Shown here one piece after another: positions 17,460 to 25,414 of a stretch of 64,000 bases of DNA. A model generated the notes under the pieces. It did not search any database. It was not told where the DNA came from and saw nothing but the letters and a program-made list of their open reading frames with translations. This DNA is from Nonomuraea guangzhouensis. GTDB lineage: Bacteria > Actinomycetota > Actinomycetes > Streptosporangiales > Streptosporangiaceae. The stretch is from positions 186,001 through 250,000 of the forward strand of contig NZ_JAHKRM010000001.1 in the NCBI RefSeq assembly GCF_019396345.1, written 5' to 3'. The translations under genes and the position numbers were made by a program. The number at the start of each line of letters is the position of its first letter. Within the stretch, counting starts at the first letter, position 1.

Positions 17460-18674
17460 TTATCGCACACTCGACATCAGCGCGTCGAGTGCCTGCTTTC
17501 GGGTGGTTTCTTCGGGTTGGAGCAGCCCGACCAGCAGTACTGCCTTGCCGCCCCGGTTGAGGAGTGTGACACGTAGGTAGGCGGGTCTGTTCACCACATC
17601 CTGGTATTGCGCTCGTAGCGCACGCGTGTGTCCCTGAGGGAGTGCTTTGTCCTCGACGACATCGACCTTGTCACCTTTGAGCAGGAGCCTGGAGTACAGC
17701 TCCGCCGCGTCCTTGGTGGCCTTTGTCACATCGGCCACCGGATCGGGGACCGGCCTGGCCATGACGAGCGCGCCGTCGCTCCTGGCGACCGAGGTGAATC
17801 CGGTCACAGGCGGCACCGCGCCCTCCTGCCACCCGGCCGGCAGCGTGATCGTCACGCCGGCCAGCGAGTCGGTCAACCGCGCCGTCGCGGGTTTCGGGAC
17901 GGCGATCCGCAGCACGACCATGACCAGCGCCGCGACCAGCCCGGCGGCCAGGAGCAGCGCGATCACCGCCTCGGCCGGCCGCCCCCACCGCCGTACCGAC
18001 ACCCGCCTCGACAGGCCTGGATCGGCGGGCGCCCCGTAGTGACGGGCGGACGGGGGCAGCGACTCCCACGGCACCTGCGGGTCGCCGTCGTCCCGGTCAA
18101 GGCCCCGCTCGGTGGTGCGCCGCGGCCGTGGATTCCACAGATCCTCCGGTTCGTCCCGCTCACCACCCTCCGGGCCGCTCCTCCCGTGCCACGAGAACCC
18201 GTCATCACCACCCGCGGAGCCGCGCCGCAACCGTCCGAACCGAGTCACGGGATCTCGCCCGCTCACGGAGTCTCTGCTGCTCCCGGGATCTTGCCCGGCC
18301 ACGGGGTCTCGTCCGCTGCCGGGATCTCGCCCGGCCACGGAGTCTCGTCCGGTTACAGGGTCTCGCCCGCTCCCGGGATCTCGCCCGACCACGGAGCCTC
18401 GCCCACTCACGGGAGCTCGCCGGGTCAGGGCCTCTCGAAGCGCTTGGCCGGGGTCGTCGTCGACGGCCGTGGGCTCGCGCTGCGCGGGCCTGGACGGCCG
18501 CGCCCCCTCGTCCCGCCGCCCACCCCGCGGATACGGATCCCCGCCCCTGCGAACCCGCCTCGGCGCCGCCTCAGCCGGAGGCTCAGGCGGGTCGGAAGGC
18601 TCAGGCGGGTCGGGAAGTGTCCGGCGGTGCCTGGCTCCAGAACTCGGCGGCCACACGCGGCGATCGTCCTCCAT
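17460..18674 (-). CDS. Membrane-anchored protein with GRDP hexapeptide repeats
   Basis: From ATG 18674, which has AGGAGGTG 4 nt upstream, the product is 404 aa. It has a Pro/Arg-rich N-region (1-87), hexapeptide repeats (88-143), an acidic linker, a single membrane helix (AVIALLLAAGLVAALVMVVL) and a C-terminal outside domain of about 135 residues (VTITLPAGWQEGAVPPVTGF...). The last resembles small PsbP/LpqN-like sensor or lipid-binding folds, but I cannot assign it. The helicase lies downstream on the same strand. Confidence 0.75.
   Translation of the reverse strand: MEDDRRVWPPSSGARHRRTLPDPPEPSDPPEPPAEAAPRRVRRGGDPYPRGGRRDEGARPSRPAQREPTAVDDDPGQALREALTRRAPVSGRGSVVGRDPGSGRDPVTGRDSVAGRDPGSGRDPVAGQDPGSSRDSVSGRDPVTRFGRLRRGSAGGDDGFSWHGRSGPEGGERDEPEDLWNPRPRRTTERGLDRDDGDPQVPWESLPPSARHYGAPADPGLSRRVSVRRWGRPAEAVIALLLAAGLVAALVMVVLRIAVPKPATARLTDSLAGVTITLPAGWQEGAVPPVTGFTSVARSDGALVMARPVPDPVADVTKATKDAAELYSRLLLKGDKVDVVEDKALPQGHTRALRAQYQDVVNRPAYLRVTLLNRGGKAVLLVGLLQPEETTRKQALDALMSSVR
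18246..18413 (-). repeat. 18-bp tandem repeats encoding (S/T/A)GRD(P/S)(V/G)
   Basis: About nine imperfect copies of an 18-bp unit (core CACGGGATCTCGCCCG on the plus strand) encode a hexapeptide array at residues 88-143 of the membrane-anchored protein. The high nucleotide identity between copies suggests recent expansion. Confidence 0.85.
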
Positions 18675-18762
18675 GACACCTCCTGTCCGCTGTCCTATCA
18701 CTCCTTCTCGCGCGGATCCGGCGTTCCGTGATCGCTGTGACAGGAGGGACAGGAAACGCTCG

Positions 18763-20169
18763 TCAATCGGAGCGGGTACGGGAGGCGAGGAGAGTAGCGG
18801 CCAGGGCGATGGCCGACATCAGACAGCAGATGACCACGAAGCCGCGCGCGATCATCCCCGGGCTGTGCCCGATGACGTTGACCAGCGCGCCCCCCGCGCC
18901 CACCGCCAGCGCCGATCCCAGCATGTCCGTCACCGAGAGGGCGGCGGAGTTGGCCCCCTGCTCGTTGACCGGCGACTGCTTGAGCGCCGTGACGCTGACC
19001 GTGGTCATGCCGATGCCCATCCCGAACCCCGCCACGATCCACGCCGGCACCGCGACCCAGCCGGTGATCCCGGGCAGGACCGACAGCAGCCCGAGCAGCA
19101 CCCCCGCCATGACGCAGGCGGCCCCCAGCCGGATCCGCCGATACGGCTCGACCGCGCGCCTGCTCTGCAGGTAGGAGCCGGTGGACCAGCCGAGGGCGCC
19201 GGTCGTGAGCGCGATGCCCGCCGCCGTGGGGCCGAACTCCTTGACCTGCTGGAGAGCGAGGGGGATGAACGAGTTCACGCCGAAGAAGGCGGCCGAGAAC
19301 ATGCCGCGCATCATGATCGTGGTCGGCAGACCCTGTCCGAAGCGCAGCGCGCCCGGCGGCAGCAGCTTGGACAGGCCATAACCGAGGCAGGCCAGCCCGG
19401 CCAGCACCGCGACGGCGCTCGGCACCGGTGAGATGTGCAGCTTGTCCACGCCGTACAGCAGCACGCCCGCCCCACCGGCGGCGGCGGTGGCGGCCACGGT
19501 CATCGCGAACGGCCTGGACCGGGCACCCTGCGACGACCCCCCACCCTCGTCGGACGCCGGCTCGTCGGCGCGCTTCTTCAGGGCGGGGACCAACATCACC
19601 AGGGCCGGCACCACGAGCGGGATGATCCCGAAGAACACCCACCGCCACCCCCACGCGGATGCCACGAACCCGGCCACGGCCGGGCCCACCATGGCGGGCA
19701 CCACCCAGGCCGCCGACAGCCCGGCGAATATCTTGGGCCGCAGGGCGGCCGGATAGACCCGGGCGATCATCACGTACACGGCGACGATCGTGCATCCCGC
19801 GCCCAGCCCCTGCACGGCCCGCGCGGCCAGGAACAGCACCTTGGTCGCCGCCGCCCCCGCCAGCCCCATCCCGACCACGAACAGCACCACCCCGAGCAGG
19901 AACGGCATCGTGTAGCCACGCCGGTCCGACCAGAGCCCGGACACCACGTTCGCGAACAGGCTGGCGATGAGGAAGGCCGAGAAGCTCAGGCCGTAGAGGT
20001 CGAGCGCGTCGAGCTGCCGGGAGACGACCGGCATCACCACGCTCACCGACATGCCCTCGAAGGCGATCAGTGTGATCACCAGCAGGATGCCGATGGTCGC
20101 CGCCCGGTAGGCCGAACCGAAGATGCGCGGTTGATCGTATGGAGTGTCGAGTGCCTTCGGTGCTGTCAC
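18763..20169 (-). CDS. MFS transporter
   Basis: The 468-aa protein starts at GTG 20169 and has about 14 hydrophobic segments. GLWSDRRGYTMPFLLG is the MFS loop motif A and RAVQGLGAGCTIV is motif C-like, typical of drug/H+ antiporters. An internal charged loop (KKRADEPASDEGGGSSQ) separates the halves. The substrate is unknown and no regulator lies beside it. It is 26 bp downstream of the metalloprotease gene on the same strand and may share its transcript. Confidence 0.85.
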   Translation of the reverse strand: MTAPKALDTPYDQPRIFGSAYRAATIGILLVITLIAFEGMSVSVVMPVVSRQLDALDLYGLSFSAFLIASLFANVVSGLWSDRRGYTMPFLLGVVLFVVGMGLAGAAATKVLFLAARAVQGLGAGCTIVAVYVMIARVYPAALRPKIFAGLSAAWVVPAMVGPAVAGFVASAWGWRWVFFGIIPLVVPALVMLVPALKKRADEPASDEGGGSSQGARSRPFAMTVAATAAAGGAGVLLYGVDKLHISPVPSAVAVLAGLACLGYGLSKLLPPGALRFGQGLPTTIMMRGMFSAAFFGVNSFIPLALQQVKEFGPTAAGIALTTGALGWSTGSYLQSRRAVEPYRRIRLGAACVMAGVLLGLLSVLPGITGWVAVPAWIVAGFGMGIGMTTVSVTALKQSPVNEQGANSAALSVTDMLGSALAVGAGGALVNVIGHSPGMIARGFVVICCLMSAIALAATLLASRTRSD

Positions 20170-20195
20170 TCACACATCCTAGTTGTGCCGTTATT

Positions 20196-21233
20196 TCAGG
20201 GTGCGGCCAGCAGGCCCCGGCCCCGGTAGACGGCCCACATCTGGTGCATGCGCTTCGCCTGCTCAGGCGTGAACTCCCACATGCACCGGTCATGCGCGTA
20301 GTCCATGAAGTTGTGGATGGGATCCCCGCCCAGCTCCGCGCAGGTCTCCTTGGTCTCGGGACAGCCTTCCGTGGGCTTGGCCTCGGGCGGCGTGTCGGCG
20401 ATGCCGTCGCCCGGGCTGGCGCAGCCGTTCTCGAAGGTGTGGAAGAGGCCGAGCCAGTGGCCGATCTCGTGTACGGCGGTGTAGCCGCGGTCGTAGTTGA
20501 CCATCGTGCCGCCGGGCAGGCTGCGCCAGTCGATGACCACGCCGTCGAGGGCGGGGCTGTCGTTGTACCAGTAGGGGTAGGCGGAGTAGCCGAGGACGAG
20601 GTCGCCCAGTTGGCCGATGTAGAGGTTGAGGGTCTCGGGACCGCCCTTGCGCAGGGCGGTCTTCATGGCGCGCTCGTTGGCGATCGGGTCGACGAACCAG
20701 GTGGCGTTCTGCTTGACCGAGATGCCGTCGAGACGGAACCGCACCCCGCTGGGGGCACCGCCCAGCGCACCGCTGTAGGCGGCGTTGAGCGTGTCGATCT
20801 GCGCCTTGATGGCCGCGTCCGAGGCCCGCCGGACGCCGTCGGTCAGCACGTGCACCCAGGTGGGAACGGTGACCGCGTCCGGCACCGTCACCCCGGCGAG
20901 CCGCTGGTCGAGCTCGGCCAGCACCTGCTGCACGTCCCGCGGCTTGGGCTCCCGCGGCCCCGGCGACCGCGGATCATCCCCCAGCCCCGAGACCGCCGCA
21001 CTCGACGCGCCATCGCGAGCCGCATCCGGACCACCCGCGCTCGACGCGCCGTCGTGGGCCATTCGGAGACCCACCCCACTCGACGCGCCGCTGTGGGCCG
21101 TGCGCGGATCCGCCTCGCGCCGCGCGGCGGGGCAGTCGGCCGCGGCCCAGGCCGTGGCGGCAGGGCGGAGCGGCGGTGTGAGCCCGGCCGCGAGCAGGCA
21201 TGCCAAAGAGACGGCGGTCGCGCGCCGGGCCAT
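20196..21233 (-). CDS. Secreted M43-type zinc metalloprotease
   Basis: The 345-aa preprotein has a signal peptide (1-31, ending about TAWAAA), a low-complexity segment with three 13-aa repeats (45-83), and a catalytic domain. Zinc motif HEIGHWLGLFH (His255, Glu256, His259, His265) and the Met-turn NFMDY place it in the pappalysin/cytophagalysin family M43. Cysteines at ENGCASPG, EGCPETKETCAEL and DRCMWEF support extracellular disulfides. It likely cleaves extracellular or cell-wall proteins. A 16-bp palindrome lies about 58 bp upstream of the start. Confidence 0.9.
   Translation of the reverse strand: MARRATAVSLACLLAAGLTPPLRPAATAWAAADCPAARREADPRTAHSGASSGVGLRMAHDGASSAGGPDAARDGASSAAVSGLGDDPRSPGPREPKPRDVQQVLAELDQRLAGVTVPDAVTVPTWVHVLTDGVRRASDAAIKAQIDTLNAAYSGALGGAPSGVRFRLDGISVKQNATWFVDPIANERAMKTALRKGGPETLNLYIGQLGDLVLGYSAYPYWYNDSPALDGVVIDWRSLPGGTMVNYDRGYTAVHEIGHWLGLFHTFENGCASPGDGIADTPPEAKPTEGCPETKETCAELGGDPIHNFMDYAHDRCMWEFTPEQAKRMHQMWAVYRGRGLLAAP
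20985..21101 (-). repeat. Three 39-bp repeats in the metalloprotease propeptide
   Basis: Three copies of a 13-aa unit, TAHSGASSGVGLR, MAHDGASSAGGPD and AARDGASSAAVSG, lie between signal peptide and protease domain. The DNA shares CTCGACGCGCC blocks in each copy. Confidence 0.8.
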
Positions 21234-21290
21234 GCAATCCCCCGTTACGGTATGAGTACGTCCGTATGCAGACGGTAGCTCTCCCGTGGG

Positions 21291-21306
21291 TGATCACATG
21301 TGATCA
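21291..21306. promoter_or_regulatory. 16-bp perfect palindrome upstream of the metalloprotease
   Basis: TGATCACATGTGATCA is perfectly self-complementary. It lies between the metalloprotease start (21233) and the DUF3039 stop (21311). It could be an operator for the protease gene; its length and shape fit a dimeric regulator such as the CRP or GntR type (TGTGA half-sites face outward here as TGATCACA). It is short for a terminator. Confidence 0.45.
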
Positions 21307-21310
21307 ACAC

Positions 21311-21565
21311 TCACTCGTTCTTGTCGTCGCCCCCACCCGACGGCAGCCCCTCGTAGATCTCCTTGCACTCGGGGCACACCGGATATTTCTTGGGATCGCG
21401 ACTGGGCACCCAGACCTTGCCGCACAGGGCCCGGATCGGAGTGCCGGTGACCATGCTCTCGGTGATCTTGTGCTTGTCCGCGTAGTGCGAGAACCGCTCG
21501 TGATCGCCGTCGCCATGCGATGTCCGCGGGGTGGTCTCCTGCTCAGGGAGGATCTTCGTACTCAC
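21311..21565 (-). CDS. DUF3039 protein
   Basis: The 84-aa protein has a HYADKHKITESMVTGTPIRALCGKVWVP segment and CPECKEIY, so three cysteines can form a small zinc site with a histidine. DUF3039 is a conserved actinobacterial family of unknown function. It begins at ATG 21565 with a normal acidic, disordered N-terminus. Downstream is the metalloprotease on the same strand, but an intervening palindrome suggests a separate promoter. Confidence 0.88.
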   Translation of the reverse strand: MSTKILPEQETTPRTSHGDGDHERFSHYADKHKITESMVTGTPIRALCGKVWVPSRDPKKYPVCPECKEIYEGLPSGGGDDKNE

Positions 21566-21636
21566 CCCCCCGAGTCTATGCCCGCCTCCGACCGAGTCTT
21601 CCCGGCCGAGACGGCCGAGCCCACCCCTTGGACACG

Positions 21637-21670
21637 CGTACGGCCCCCGCCACCAGGCGAGGGCCGTACG
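21637..21670 (-). terminator. Terminator of the EmrB/QacA-type MFS gene
   Basis: CGTACGGCCC (21637-21646) pairs perfectly with GGGCCGTACG (21661-21670) across a 14-nt loop, 13 bp after the MFS stop codon. It isolates the MFS gene from DUF3039. Confidence 0.75.
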
Positions 21671-21683
21671 GACGACAAAAGGC

Positions 21684-23291
21684 TCAGCCGATGTGCACCG
21701 GCGCGCCCTCGCTCTTGCGCCCGGCCTTGACGAACAGCGTCAGACCCGCGGTCAGGATCGCGATGCCGGTGCTGACCAGGAAGGCCAGGTGCATGCCGTC
21801 CATGAACGCGTTGTGCACGGCCCCGCCCACCAGTTGCTGGAGCTGCTGCGGAGTGCCGGGCGGGAGCCCGCCGAAGGCGGCGGCCTTCTCCAGCAGGGGA
21901 AGCTGGTCCGCCGGGATCGCCTTGGCCGCCGGGCCGAGGTAGCCGGGCAGCTTGCTGGAGATCTCGGACGCCATGACGGCGCCCAGGATGGCGGTGCCGA
22001 GCGCGCCGCCGACCTGCATGGCCGACTGCTGCAGGCCACCCGCGACACCGCTGAGCTGGATCGGGGCGTTGCCCACGATGATCTCGGTGGCGCCGACGAA
22101 GACCGGCGAGAGGCCGAAGGCCAGCAGCACGAACGGGACGGCGCTCTCGAAGAACGTGGCGTCGATGCTCAACTGCGACATGAGGAACATCGAGGTCGCG
22201 GTGATCAGCAGACCGGCGGCCATCGTGTACTTCGCGCCGATCTTGCCGATCAGCATGCCGGCCAGCGGCGAGGCCACGATCATGCCGGCGCTCATCGGCA
22301 GCATGCGCAGGCCCGCGTCCAGCGGGGACAGGCCGTGAACGCCCTGGAAGAAGAAGCCCAGGAAGAACATCGCCCCGAACATGGCGAACGCCACCATCAT
22401 CATCAGCACGGTGCCGATGGAGACGGACCGGTTCTTGAACAGCGACAGCGGGACCAGCGGCTGCTTGGCCTTGCTCTGCCAGAAGACGAAGGCGGCGATG
22501 AGCACGACGAACCCGGCGATGAAGCTGAGCGTCGTGCTGTCGCCCCAACCCCACTCGGGGGCCTTGATGATCGTCCAGACGAGCGAGAACATCGCGCCCG
22601 ACAGCAGCACCACGCCGAGCCAGTCGATCCTGGCCAGCGACGGGATACGGTTCTCCTTGATGAGGAAGATGCCCATGACCAGGGCGATGATCCCCACCGG
22701 CGCGTTGATGAAGAAGACGGACTGCCAGCTGACGTTCTCGACCAGGACGCCGCCCACGATCGGGCCGGCCGCGCTGGACAGGCCGATGATGGCACCCCAG
22801 GCGCCCATGGCCGCGTTCAGCTTCTCACCGGGGAAGGCACCGCGCAGCAGGGCCAGGGCGGCGGGCTGGAGAAGGGCGCCGAACAGGCCCTGCAGCACCC
22901 GCAGGCCGATCAGCGCGCCGATCGGCGACACACCCGGGACGATGTCCGCCAGCTCCTGGCTGAGGCCGATGCCGATCGAGGACAGCGCGAACCCGGCGAC
23001 ACCGATCAGGAAGACCCGCTTGTGCCCGAAAAGGTCACCCAGCTTGCCCGCCGTGATCAGGAACACCGCCAGCGCCAGCAGGTAACCGCTGGTCACCCAC
23101 TGCAGGTCGGACAGCGATGCGCCCAGGTCGTGCTGGATGGACGGATTGGCGATGCCGACCACGGTGCCGTCGAGCATGACCATGATGACGCCCAGGCAGA
23201 CCGCCAGCAGCACCAACCACGGATTGCCGCCGGACCCCGTCTCCCCGGGGCCGGGCGACGACGGCGCCTCGACCGTCCTCGCGTTAGCCAT
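21684..23291 (-). CDS. EmrB/QacA-type 14-TM drug exporter
   Basis: The 535-aa protein has about 14 membrane segments and the DHA2 motifs: LDGTVVGIANPSIQHDLGAS (motif D1), GKLGDLFGHKRVFLIG (motif A) and RVLQGLFGALLQPAALALL (motif C region). The ATG at 23291 has GGGGGATCTC just upstream. It is divergent from a TetR gene with an inverted pair of TGACTTATG sites between them, the usual layout of a drug-inducible efflux pump. Its C-terminus has an extra periplasmic loop (GYLGPAAKAIPADQLPLLEKAA) before the last helix. Confidence 0.92.
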   Translation of the reverse strand: MANARTVEAPSSPGPGETGSGGNPWLVLLAVCLGVIMVMLDGTVVGIANPSIQHDLGASLSDLQWVTSGYLLALAVFLITAGKLGDLFGHKRVFLIGVAGFALSSIGIGLSQELADIVPGVSPIGALIGLRVLQGLFGALLQPAALALLRGAFPGEKLNAAMGAWGAIIGLSSAAGPIVGGVLVENVSWQSVFFINAPVGIIALVMGIFLIKENRIPSLARIDWLGVVLLSGAMFSLVWTIIKAPEWGWGDSTTLSFIAGFVVLIAAFVFWQSKAKQPLVPLSLFKNRSVSIGTVLMMMVAFAMFGAMFFLGFFFQGVHGLSPLDAGLRMLPMSAGMIVASPLAGMLIGKIGAKYTMAAGLLITATSMFLMSQLSIDATFFESAVPFVLLAFGLSPVFVGATEIIVGNAPIQLSGVAGGLQQSAMQVGGALGTAILGAVMASEISSKLPGYLGPAAKAIPADQLPLLEKAAAFGGLPPGTPQQLQQLVGGAVHNAFMDGMHLAFLVSTGIAILTAGLTLFVKAGRKSEGAPVHIG

Positions 23292-23327
23292 GAGATCCCC
23301 CTCAGTACGTACCGCCCCACACCGGGG

Positions 23328-23410
23328 CATAAGTCACTTAAGCCTCAGGTAATCTATGGCAGTCGCTGACAGATGACAAACGGCTTTTATTTGACGGCGT
23401 ATGACTTATG
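23328..23410. promoter_or_regulatory. Inverted 9-bp sites between MFS and TetR genes
   Basis: CATAAGTCA at 23328-23336 and TGACTTATG at 23402-23410 are exact inverted copies, one close to each divergent gene. A TetR dimer bound at both could repress both promoters. The spacer is AT-rich (GGTAATCTATGG, TTTTATTTGAC), as expected for promoters. Confidence 0.55.
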
Positions 23411-23448
23411 ACACACCATGACAGGAAAGTTTCTAGGGAGTGACGCGT

Positions 23449-24060
23449 GTGGGTCTAAGGGAACGCAAGAAGGAGAAGACGCGCCTGGCGATCCTCGACG
23501 CCGCGCTCGACCTGTTCCTCGAACAAGGGTACGACTCGACCACGGTGGACCAGATAGCGGGGTCGGTCGAGATCTCCCCGCGGACGTTCTTCCGCTACTT
23601 CACCAGCAAGGACCATCTCGCGCTGTGGTTCCACGACCACGGCGAGGAGATCATGCTGGAGACCCTGCGGAACCGCCCCGCCGACGAGCCCTCCTTCACC
23701 GCGCTGATCCAGGGGTTGCGCGCGGTCGTCCGCGACATGGAGGGATCAACGCCCGAGGACACGGCAAGATTCCTGAAGTTGCGGCGGCTCATGGAGGAGA
23801 ATCCGCATCTGGTGGGCCAGTCCGTCGCCAGGGGCGCGGCGACCGAGCGCCGCCTGGCCGTCGAGATCGCCGCCCGCAGGAACGTCGACGTGACCACCGA
23901 TCAGCGCACCCACCTCATCGTCGCGTTCGCGATGTCGATCCTGCGGGTCGGGTTCGAATGCCCGCACCGCGAGGTGACGGATGTGCGGATCCTCGTGGAG
24001 CGCATGGAGGAGACCCTCGAACTCGCCCAGAACGCCTTCCGCCCCGGCTGGGACGTCTAG
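23449..24060 (+). CDS. TetR-family repressor of the adjacent MFS pump
   Basis: The product (about 203 aa) starts GLRERKKEKTRLAILDAALDLFLEQGYDSTTVDQIAGSVEISPRTFFRYFTSK, a complete TetR helix-turn-helix (residues about 8-55). The C-terminal ligand domain covers the rest. Start GTG 23449 is chosen because AGGGAG at 23435-23440 is 8 nt upstream; GTG 23440 is in frame but would overlap that site. It is divergent from the 14-TM exporter and is likely its ligand-responsive repressor. Confidence 0.9.
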   Translation: MGLRERKKEKTRLAILDAALDLFLEQGYDSTTVDQIAGSVEISPRTFFRYFTSKDHLALWFHDHGEEIMLETLRNRPADEPSFTALIQGLRAVVRDMEGSTPEDTARFLKLRRLMEENPHLVGQSVARGAATERRLAVEIAARRNVDVTTDQRTHLIVAFAMSILRVGFECPHREVTDVRILVERMEETLELAQNAFRPGWDV

Positions 24061-24073
24061 TTCGGCGTCGCAT

Positions 24074-24652
24074 CTAATTCAGCGTCGGATCGTCCGGGCA
24101 GGTCGCCACGAAGGCCAGCTCGCCCGGCTGCCGCCGCAGCACGTTGCGCCACAGCGAACCGGGGTCGGTGTGGAAGGTGTCGCCCGCCTCCGAGTCGACG
24201 ACGTACCAGGCCCCTTCGGCGATCTCGCTCTCCAGCTGCCCGGACGTCCAGCCCGCGTATCCGGCGAAGATCCGCATCTGCGCGATCTCGCCCTGCAGGA
24301 TCTCCGGCGGCGCGTCCAGATCAACTGTGCCCAGCCGGGAGACCGCGGGCGTGCCCGCGTGCAGCCTGCGCCAGCCCAGCGGCTCCTGACCGCTAGGCAC
24401 CGCCGCCAGCGCCAGCGCGCTGTCGGTCTGCACCGGACCGCCCTCGAACAGCACCGATGGCCCGGTCACCAGGGGGTCCCACACCGGCAGCACCTGCGTC
24501 ACCGAGATGTCGCTCGGCCGGTTCAGGACCACGCCGAGAGTGCCGCCGTCGACGTCGTGTTCGAGGATGAGCACGACGCTACGCCGGAAGTTGGGGTCGT
24601 CGAGAAGCGGCGTCGCCACCAGTAAACCGCCGACGTAGATCGCTTCCGCCAT
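24074..24652 (-). CDS. YqgE/AlgH family protein (UPF0301)
   Basis: The 192-aa protein has GGLLVATPLLDDPNFRRSVVLILEHD, GTLGVVLNRPSD, FEGGPVQTD and a C-terminal RIFAGYAGWTSGQLESEI, all UPF0301 hallmarks. The biochemical function is unknown; AlgH in Pseudomonas influences alginate. ATG at 24652 has GGAGGT immediately upstream. It is convergent with the TetR gene (13 bp between stops). Confidence 0.93.
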   Translation of the reverse strand: MAEAIYVGGLLVATPLLDDPNFRRSVVLILEHDVDGGTLGVVLNRPSDISVTQVLPVWDPLVTGPSVLFEGGPVQTDSALALAAVPSGQEPLGWRRLHAGTPAVSRLGTVDLDAPPEILQGEIAQMRIFAGYAGWTSGQLESEIAEGAWYVVDSEAGDTFHTDPGSLWRNVLRRQPGELAFVATCPDDPTLN

Positions 24653-24735
24653 ACCTCCATCATGAAGGGTCAACCCCGCATCTCGCTCCCCTACCACCCT
24701 GTTGTTACTTTCTGCCACCATATGGGCACTAGACG

Positions 24736-25347
24736 TCACTCCACGAACGCGCCATTGCGAGCCGCCACCAGAGCGCGAGCCACCGATCGCTCAGCCGTCT
24801 CCTTGTCCACCGGCTCCCGCGTGACCAGCAGTCGGTAGTACAGGGGGGCCGAGATCGCCCTGATGACCTCTTCGCCGTCGGTGCCCTCCGGGAGCTCGCC
24901 GCGCCGGACCGCAAGATCGATCGACTTGGCCCATTCCCTGATCCGCCGGTCATAGAAGGCGCTCAGGGCAGCCGCCGCCTCGTCGTCGCAGGTGGCAGCG
25001 GCGATGACCGCCTGAAGTGTGGGGCCGAGGCGTTGGTCCGTGATGGCGTTCAGGACACCCAGGGCGTTGGCGCGCAGGTCCTCCTCGATGGTGCCGGTGT
25101 TCGCGTGGGCGGCCGACTGGTCGGCCAGCTCCGTCATGAGGTCGGCCACCAAGCCCGCCGTACCGGTCCAGCGGCGGTAGACCGTGGTCTTGCCGACGCC
25201 CGCGCGGGCGGCCACCGCGTCCATGGTGAGGCCGTGGAAGCCATGGAGCACCAGCTCGTCCTGAGCGGCCTCCAGGACCGCCGCCCGGACCCTTGCCGTA
25301 CGGCCACCGGGGCGCACCGTCCCAGCCAAACGGGAATCCTGTTCCAT
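24736..25347 (-). CDS. TetR-family repressor
   Basis: The 203-aa protein has a normal N-terminal HTH: RAAVLEAAQDELVLHGFHGLTMDAVAARAGVGKTTVYRRW. The C-terminal domain resembles TetR_C_16/AcrR-like (TLQAVIAAATCDDEAAAALSAFYDRRI). It is divergent from the 14-TM MFS gene at 25415, with 67 bp between, so it most likely represses that exporter. A TAACGG/CCATTA inverted repeat lies at 25383-25404. Confidence 0.9.
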   Translation of the reverse strand: MEQDSRLAGTVRPGGRTARVRAAVLEAAQDELVLHGFHGLTMDAVAARAGVGKTTVYRRWTGTAGLVADLMTELADQSAAHANTGTIEEDLRANALGVLNAITDQRLGPTLQAVIAAATCDDEAAAALSAFYDRRIREWAKSIDLAVRRGELPEGTDGEEVIRAISAPLYYRLLVTREPVDKETAERSVARALVAARNGAFVE

Positions 25348-25382
25348 TAAGCCTCCTCAGCGTGCTACCGTCATCCCCATCT

Positions 25383-25404
25383 TAACGGAACAAAAGACCC
25401 ATTA
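25383..25404. promoter_or_regulatory. Candidate TetR operator in the divergent gap
   Basis: TAACGG at 25383-25388 and CCATTA at 25399-25404 form an inverted repeat (5 of 6 pairs) across 10 bp, ending 10 bp before the MFS start codon and overlapping its leader. The spacing of the half-sites suits a TetR dimer. Confidence 0.45.
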
Positions 25405-25414
25405 GGGGGATGAC

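Noticed and set aside
17460..18674. Whether the GRDP repeats could be a calcium-binding RTX array
   Set aside because: RTX units are GGxGxDxxx; here the unit is a hexamer GRD(P/S)xx lacking the glycine pattern, and no calcium-binding spacing exists.
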